This document shows positions 58,372 to 64,000 of a DNA stretch of 64,000 nt, piece by piece. The position numbers and the translations under genes were made by a program. The DNA is taken from NCBI GenBank assembly GCA_949825065.1, contig OX463848.1, positions 34,501,491 through 34,565,490 of the forward strand. The letters run 5' to 3'. The notes beneath the pieces are model-generated. The model made no database searches and was not told where the DNA came from. It was given only the letters and a program-made list of their open reading frames with translations. Source of the DNA: Odontocerum albicorne (taxonomy: Eukaryota > Arthropoda > Insecta > Trichoptera > Odontoceridae). The first letter of the stretch is position 1; every line of letters starts with the position of its first letter.

Positions 58372-58575
58372 TGACGACCTCAATGGCCTAGTTGGTAAGA
58401 CACCAGCCTCCCGAGCTGGTGGTTCAAGGTAAAATTCCCGCTGATACCCATTTTTTTAAAAAGGTTTCAATCTGGTTTTCACTAAAGGCCTCTTATGGAT
58501 AGTTGAAAAAGATTGCCACATGACAATAAGCCCACTAGGTTCAACTGTATGCAAAGAAAGTGTAATACAATACAA
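58372..58575 (+). mobile_element. SINE-A copy, nearly complete
   Basis: Head GACGACCTCAATGGCCTAG, TTGGTAAGACACC, anticodon-arm-like CTCCCGAGCTGG, B-box-like GGTTCAAGGTAAAATTCCC, linker TTTCAATCTGG, tail GATTGCCACATGACAATAAG, end GAAAGTGTAATACAATACAA. Confidence 0.85.
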
Positions 58576-58639
58576 TATATCGAAAGTACTCGTACTATTT
58601 TTGATAGTGGATAGTACTTATGTATTTTTTTCATCCATT

Positions 58640-59115
58640 TCATGCTTACATACATACAAACATACCACTACGGCGTTTCTCTGTCGGGGTAGGCAGAGAG
58701 CGCCAGAGTTTCCTATCGTGACACATATACAAGCAGACATATTTCGCCTTTTTTACAACCATGCGCATTCTCATACAAAAACTCTGCTATCTCTGACTTT
58801 TTATACGTTTTTATTTCAAAATGTCATTCACCTGATCCTACCATACTTTCTTTGGTCTTCTTGTTCCATTCCATCCAGTTATAAATTTGCACTGTGAATT
58901 TGTTTTCTCAGCCTTTTCTCATTCATTCGTTCTAGATGTCCAAACCGTCCCTAAATTCTGTATTCTGTCATAAGTTATCATCTTATGTATTCTTATCAAA
59001 ACACGCATTTCTACAGCATTTATTCAACTCCTTGCACTACTTATCTCCGTCCACGTTTCGTTTCCACACATCAAAGTTGGTACAAGGATACAGTTGTGGA
59101 CAACTTAATCTGTTT
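58640..59115 (-). pseudogene. LINE-A remnant, minus strand
   Basis: Complement phrases are recognisable from the tail (CATACCACTACGGCG), through CTTTGGTCTTCTTG (RPRK) and CATTCGTTCTAGATGTCC, to ATCAAAGTTGGTACAAGG (VPTL). Two plus frames here are shadows. Confidence 0.65.
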
Positions 59116-60340
59116 CAAGATGTATTTACGGATTTTGTCAACCCCTAAAACTCAGCATTCTTTGATAGCATCATATTTCAAATAATATAACATATGTTTT
59201 AATTTTAATTTGAAAAAATCTATCTTTTATCTTGACACAATTATCAAATTTAATCCGTAGATCTTCATATGGAACGAATCATCCTATAGACCACAATTGT
59301 ACCCTCGCCGTGTCAAATCTATTATGAATGCAACAGATTCCCTAACCGTTTCCAGAGTGGGGGACATACAAACCACAACACTGTTGACATGTGTTAAATG
59401 GACCGACCAAATCCCATTGTTCATTAAAATCGGATGACATATATGATTCAACAGCCACATGCCGTGTGCGGTTCATTAGTTATTTATCTAAATCTGTCAC
59501 AATTCAATGGGGTCCGTATTACTGATAAACCTGCTGAATAATTTAAATCTAAGTGTAGGTGTTTCAATACAGTTTTGACGATTGCGATTAGGTTTTATTA
59601 AAAACTAACAATAACCCGTCAATAATGACGAAAGCAAATCAAAAACTTATTTATATATTGATTTTTTTTATTGTTATTTTATGTTTTATAATCATATCAA
59701 AAACTGACACCTGTCAAATAATGTTGGGATAATAAAGATGAGTGCCTATTGGTGGGACGAGTAGACGTTTTCATTAAAGATTTGAAGATTCTTTTTTCCT
59801 TCTTTTTATCCTCACTAGATGGTGTTATTGTTCAAGCAGGAAGAAGTCATTTAGTGCAATAGGCGAGGATTTTTTAGGTTGCCGTGGAGAGGTTATTTTT
59901 TCCGCACGTAGGGCTTTCCTCCATTCCCAAGAAAGAATTTAACTCCCCAATGATAGGAAAGTACGAACCTGGCAATAATGATTATATTTAAATGCCATAA
60001 ATCTGTCCGTAAAATGTGTTCTGAAACATATTGTGTATGTAGAATTCCTAGTATTACTAATTGATTGTTAAAATAATTAACAACTGTATCAATAATGATC
60101 GTCAGATATTCAAAAACACATAATTCCAAAGTGCTTAACATTCTACGTACTTTAAAAACTATTTTCGAGGATCTTATTTTTCTAATATAACACAATGAAC
60201 GACTTATAAAAGACAATAAGTATTGATGTTGATTATTTATAATAAAATTAGAATTTCAAGTAATAAAAACTTATTGAATAAAACTTGCATCAACTTAGAG
60301 AGATTATATTAAAGAGTTGTATATGGACGGACGCTATAAG
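59116..60340. other. Single-copy-looking DNA, no gene recognised
   Basis: No repeat family recognised. A 107-codon minus frame (59893-60216) has no known domain. Confidence 0.4.
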
Positions 60341-60344
60341 AAGA

Positions 60345-60622
60345 AGTTCCGATCTCAATGACCTAGTTGATAGGACGCCTGTCTCGGGGGTTTCAGGTTC
60401 GGATAGGATAGGATACCCAAAAATAATAATAAAAAGGTATTAGTCTGGTACATAAGTTCATCTGGTAAAAATACTCGCATGCGCTGAGTTAGTATGCGAG
60501 TATTGTTGCCTCTTCATTGCAATGGTGTTGCTAGCACGTGAAATGACGAACCGCTAGTTATGTGCCTAGTCTAGCGGTTCTTAAAACGAAAGCTCCAGTA
60601 TTGGGACCGAAGATAATTTTAT
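60345..60622 (+). mobile_element. SINE-A head fused to a SINE-B body
   Basis: 60350-60450 has SINE-A head features (AATGACCTAGTTGATAGGAC and the TTAGTCTGG linker). From 60475 it switches to the SINE-B body (GCGAGTATTGTTGCCTC, GGGACCGAAGATAATTTT). The same head-to-body order at 1150-1435 suggests SINE-B shares the head type. Confidence 0.6.
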
Positions 60623-60649
60623 CTACCGATCACGCACTTCAAAATGTTC

Positions 60650-60900
60650 AAATATGAATAATATAATATAAGAAATAGAATTATATAAGGAGTCTTGATA
60701 TGGTTTGGTCACATTGAGAAATGAGTTGCGACAGACTAACAAAACAAATATGGATATCTGAAATAAATATACAATAACGAAAAGGTAGAAAGTGGAAAAA
60801 ACGAGGGAACTGGAATTAATTAAGATAACAGGAAGAAGTATGATTAGCAAACGAGCGTACATGATAAGATGTACGTGTAACATATGGTTGTGGACTAGAC
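60650..60900 (+). pseudogene. LINE-A remnant
   Basis: Decayed codons for the GHIEK-ELRQTNKTNMDI region (TGGTTTGGTCACATTGAG, GACTAACAAAACAAATATGG). Many stops. Confidence 0.55.
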
Positions 60901-60959
60901 GAGAGCTGTGTTCATGAATAGAAAGGAATTTGTATGTGCGAATAGTATCACATTTTCAT

Positions 60960-61160
60960 AATTCGAGTATACAGTGCAAACTGGCATGTTTATTGCCAAG
61001 TGGCCATCTCTTATAACCAACCAGAAAGGCGTTAAAGAAACAATAAATGAAAATAATACTGGCACATTAAAAAATCTTTGTATCAACGATAATCAAAATT
61101 GTAACCCCCGAATTGAAAGACAAGCGTCTTACCAACAAGGCTGTGGAGGTCATCTACTGT
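60960..61160 (-). mobile_element. SINE-A copy
   Basis: Minus strand: GACCTCCACAGCCTTGTTGG, TAAGACGCTTG, B-box-like GGGTTACAATTTTGATT, tail GATGGCCACTTGGCAATAAA. Confidence 0.75.
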
Positions 61161-61164
61161 CTTT

Positions 61165-61715
61165 GTATAAACTGTCAGTTGAAATATTAAATGTATAAAC
61201 TGCCTGTTGAAATATTAAATGAAATTCGTAAGGCGTCCAAGAGTTATTTATAATTTGCATATAAATGATAAAAAATGTAACAGATGTTGCATTATAAAAT
61301 ATTTCCGACAGATAATTTGAGACAAAAAATTATCGCAGATCTACAATTGTAGAATAGGAACCAAATAAAAATGAAAGAGAAACGAGAACTTCAAGATCGC
61401 AATCAAGACCCGCACATGTTCCCTTTGGGGTCACCCTCTCAATGCTGACCCTTACGAATAGGTGTTGAAATCCCCCCCTTATAATTGAAATTTTTAATGT
61501 TAAAAATAATATTTAGTATCTCGTCAATATTACAAAATATTTTGTCAGAAGATCAATAGAAAAAAACAGGAGTCATATGTCTGTGTATTTTTTGTTTTAA
61601 TTTTTATTTTTATTCTTATGATTGTGTGCGGTATATTGTGGGATGAATATTTTTGGTCTTTCTGGAGTGATGATGTGTGAGGAGTTAAATTTCGCAAGAT
61701 GTTTCCAGTTGTAGT
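61165..61715. other. Short tandem duplication and unrecognised DNA
   Basis: AACTGTCAGTTGAAATATTA and AACTGCCTGTTGAAATATTA form a ~27-base duplication (61169-61221). The remainder, including a GC-richer patch at 61390-61460, is unrecognised. Confidence 0.45.
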
Positions 61716-61719
61716 TGAG

Positions 61720-61985
61720 TGTCACTGTTTGTCAGATTGATGAGAGCGTGCAACGGGGTTTTGTTTTTGTGTAATAAAAAATCGGAAAGAAGTATCGATT
61801 TATTTTTTCATGCTAAATATTCCCAGTGAGATACAGGCAAACGCCTAGTTTACTGGGGATACGACAAATGAAAGGCAACAAACCCAGATCTATTAAAATT
61901 GTATGTCCAAATCAAATTACCTGTTGTTTTTTCGCAAATTGTGTATATTTCTTGTCATGTGTAATAATAAATAAATAAATAAAAT
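61720..61985 (+). mobile_element. LINE-B 3' tail
   Basis: GATGAGAGCGTGCAACGGGG through TTACTGGGGATACGACAAAT to a (TAAA)n end. This is the complement of 12851-13120. Only the non-coding 3' end is present. Confidence 0.75.
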
Positions 61986-62039
61986 ATAAAATATAGAACA
62001 CTACAGAATCTATTATGTTTTTTTTTTCATAAGCGTGTT

Positions 62040-62400
62040 TTTGAGACGGGTTTATTTATTTATTTAACACTTAATTTAAAATAGTTCTGGTGGGTTTTTC
62101 GTCAAGCAGCCATATTTTCTAGCTTCCCAAACAAAAGAAAATAAAGTAAGTTTCATGGCTGCAAAAAATATTCAAATGGTTATTCATCTTTATGAGATTC
62201 GTGAACATACACATAGTAAAAGTAAAAATGAGATATTATCTATCAAAGGAAAAGGAAGGAATGGTGGAGAGGAAAGAAAACACAGGAATGAAACACGTTA
62301 TATTACTGACTTGAAATTAAGAGTTTTTCACTCGCTTCTTAAAACATGCCTAGGACGGAGCGAGTGGTTTAGTGGTTTGTTACTGGTTTCAGAGTCTCAC
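62040..62400. repeat. Dispersed repeat R27, second copy
   Basis: TTTATTTATTTATTTAACAC, then GCAAAAAATATTCAAATGG, GAGATATTATCTATCAAAGG and GGAATGGTGGAGAGGAAAG correspond in order to 27061-27420. Confidence 0.6.
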
Positions 62401-63015
62401 TGAATGGACAGGTAGTAAAGGACGGTATAAAAAAAATTAAAATGAATACAATTTTAATTTGTGTTAACTACGATATTTACTTGCACAGGTTCGAAGAACA
62501 TGTTGTTGGATTCTTTTTAACTTAATATAAGTAAATACATAAATAATGTTTCTATGTTTCAGGATCAGAATAAAAACAGCGACGAAAGATTTTTTTTTTT
62601 TAATAATTTGATATAGAATTGTTTACTGGCCATTAGGGTCACCTCTAGAGTGCTTCTTAACTAGCAACCTATTAACTTACAGAAGATGTACAGAAGACAA
62701 GGGATTTTTTAAATCCACCGAGAACATCGCCAATTTGGAGATGTGAGTTTTCTATCCTCAAGAAGGATAGAAAACTCACATAGAAGAGATCCCGCTACCT
62801 GAAACGTTCAATTGAAATATAGAGATTTGCCAACACCACTTTATTTGGAGTGCTCAATCTTAACCCTAAATAAAATTCGGAGATATCTTTCCGAATAAAA
62901 CAATCCTGGAAAAAAATATTTATTTAATTAACGACACAACAGTGTCTTTATATACGAGTTCAATGAACATGTGAGAGGTTATACACGTACTTAAAATTAT
63001 TGGCAAATAATACAA
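62401..63015. other. Unrecognised DNA with a 39-base hairpin
   Basis: 62742-62780 is a perfect 17-base-pair stem (TGTGAGTTTTCTATCCT) with a five-base loop. Otherwise nothing is recognised. Confidence 0.5.
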
Positions 63016-63019
63016 CACT

Positions 63020-63298
63020 TTATCTTAAACTAACATGAAGATACAAAAAGCAGTAGTAATAATAAATTACAGTCATTGTTTTAAAATATCGAGAAACCTG
63101 ATTATTGATCTCCCTAAACACCATAGCTCCAGCCATATTTCGAACACTCTCCTCTATCTTCAACCATCCAAGTCTTTTAAGTAATGGAATTATGTGACAC
63201 TTATTCGTATCACCGAAAAATAGGCATGATATTATATCAAGGATTCCACGAGGATAAATGAGTTGAGAAACGCTTTTATATAGGAGTATAAATAACAA
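63020..63298 (-). pseudogene. LINE (CR1/Jockey-like) C-terminal fragment
   Basis: The minus frame contains KCHIIPLLKRLGWLKIEESV, then RNMAGAMVFREINNQ. 'HI-PLLK-L-WL-I--R' is the classic stretch after the reverse transcriptase in CR1/Jockey-type LINEs. It would lie just upstream of the piece at 13147-13482 in a complete protein. Confidence 0.65.
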
Positions 63299-63890
63299 TA
63301 TAATAGATAAATAATCTTAATATATTTGTAATAGTAAATAAAAGATATTACTTGTAACTAAATAATAAATCTTCACATAGCTGTGTCATGTTTCGAACAT
63401 AAAATAATATTTTCCCCACTTAATTTTTTTTTGCATCATGTTAGCAGGAAAAGATTTTTTTGTTAAGTAAAAATAAGGTGAAATAATAAGGAAATAAATA
63501 AAAATTTAGATATCTACGGGTGGAGAGCATCCTCATACATAATTCCATAGAAGCAGGAGCACCTATTGTGTGAAATAATTTATTCTTGAATATGGGATTA
63601 AACCAAAATAAATTCAGCGCACCCTCAAATAAAAAGCGGTTTGTAAAACATTGCGAAAATATAAATTTATAGCTATCAGGGCTGTCAACATCAAAAAATT
63701 TATGTTTATTAAATTTATTTATTTATTCGTCGTTCAACAATTGTGCCATAACTTGTAAAATATAATAAACGTTGAAGAATCCTAAATTAAACGAACTTGG
63801 CGGCATTGATAATATTATTTGCAGTATTTACATATCAATTTGGAGTTTACCTGCGAGTATTTCATTATTACGAGTAGTTTGGATATTTTT
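63299..63890. other. No recognised feature
   Basis: AT-rich DNA with nothing I recognise. Confidence 0.4.
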
Positions 63891-63894
63891 ATTG

Positions 63895-64000
63895 ACGATC
63901 TAGTGGTCTACCTGGTAAGATGCTTATATTTTATACAAAAGATTATGTTCAATTTCCAGTGATACTAAAAAATATATACCAGTCTAGTACATAAGGTTAT
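63895..64000 (+). mobile_element. SINE-A head, cut by the window end
   Basis: GACGATCTAGTGGTCTACC, TGGTAAGATGC, B-box-like GTTCAATTTCCAGTG, linker ACCAGTCTAGTACATAAGG. The tail lies beyond the window. Confidence 0.65.

Overview
The window is AT-rich, repeat-dominated animal DNA. Mariner, hAT, piggyBac-like and PIF/Harbinger-like elements, many LINE C-terminal remnants and tRNA-derived SINEs point to an insect. Lepidoptera would fit the LINE and SINE style, but I cannot prove the order from sequence alone. There is no bacterial-style operon, and I see no rRNA, no convincing tRNA gene and no CRISPR array.

Host gene content looks tiny. The best candidate is the 3' part of one plus-strand gene. 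A consensus splice donor sits at bases 1-8, a well-framed 184-base internal exon at 16285-16468, and a phase-compatible terminal exon at 26649-26680. If this is right, most of the first 26.6 kb is two very large introns filled with transposon debris. Two GC-rich islands (14510-14722 and 19385-19495) and a cluster of four octamer motifs (5350-5411) are possible cis-regulatory DNA in those introns.

Layout. 1-16284: intron with MITEs, LINE tails, several minisatellites, a mariner derivative (8730-9313), a 254-base palindrome (10828-11081) and a 48-base minisatellite (13577-14085). 16469-26648: second intron with LINE C-termini, a minus-strand LTR (20496-20970), a hAT element carrying a LINE fragment (22813-23513) and a hairpin abutting an (AT)n tract (24880-25284). 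27544-36178 and 38811-48230 are two nearly identical copies of the same 8.6-9.4 kb segment. Between them lie two RTE-type LINE tails, three (AT)n arrays and a 200-base run of N. The second copy carries an extra 916-base TTAA-flanked insertion and differs in minisatellite copy number. This looks more like two haplotypes placed in series than a true duplication. 48231-64000: more SINEs and LINE tails, two hAT elements with exact 8-base target duplications (51581-52081, 53835-54961), a tandem array of Pol III A-box-like modules (55425-55960) and a piggyBac-type transposase remnant (57545-57870).

Two patterns cut across the named families. Five dissimilar inverted-repeat elements share one layout, GTTTCRA - variable hairpin - TCNTCAGG. 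The main SINE family ends in a small hairpin whose stem shows a compensatory change between copies. Repeat families are labelled here as SINE-A/B/C, LINE-A to LINE-E and MITE M1; these are my own labels, not database names.
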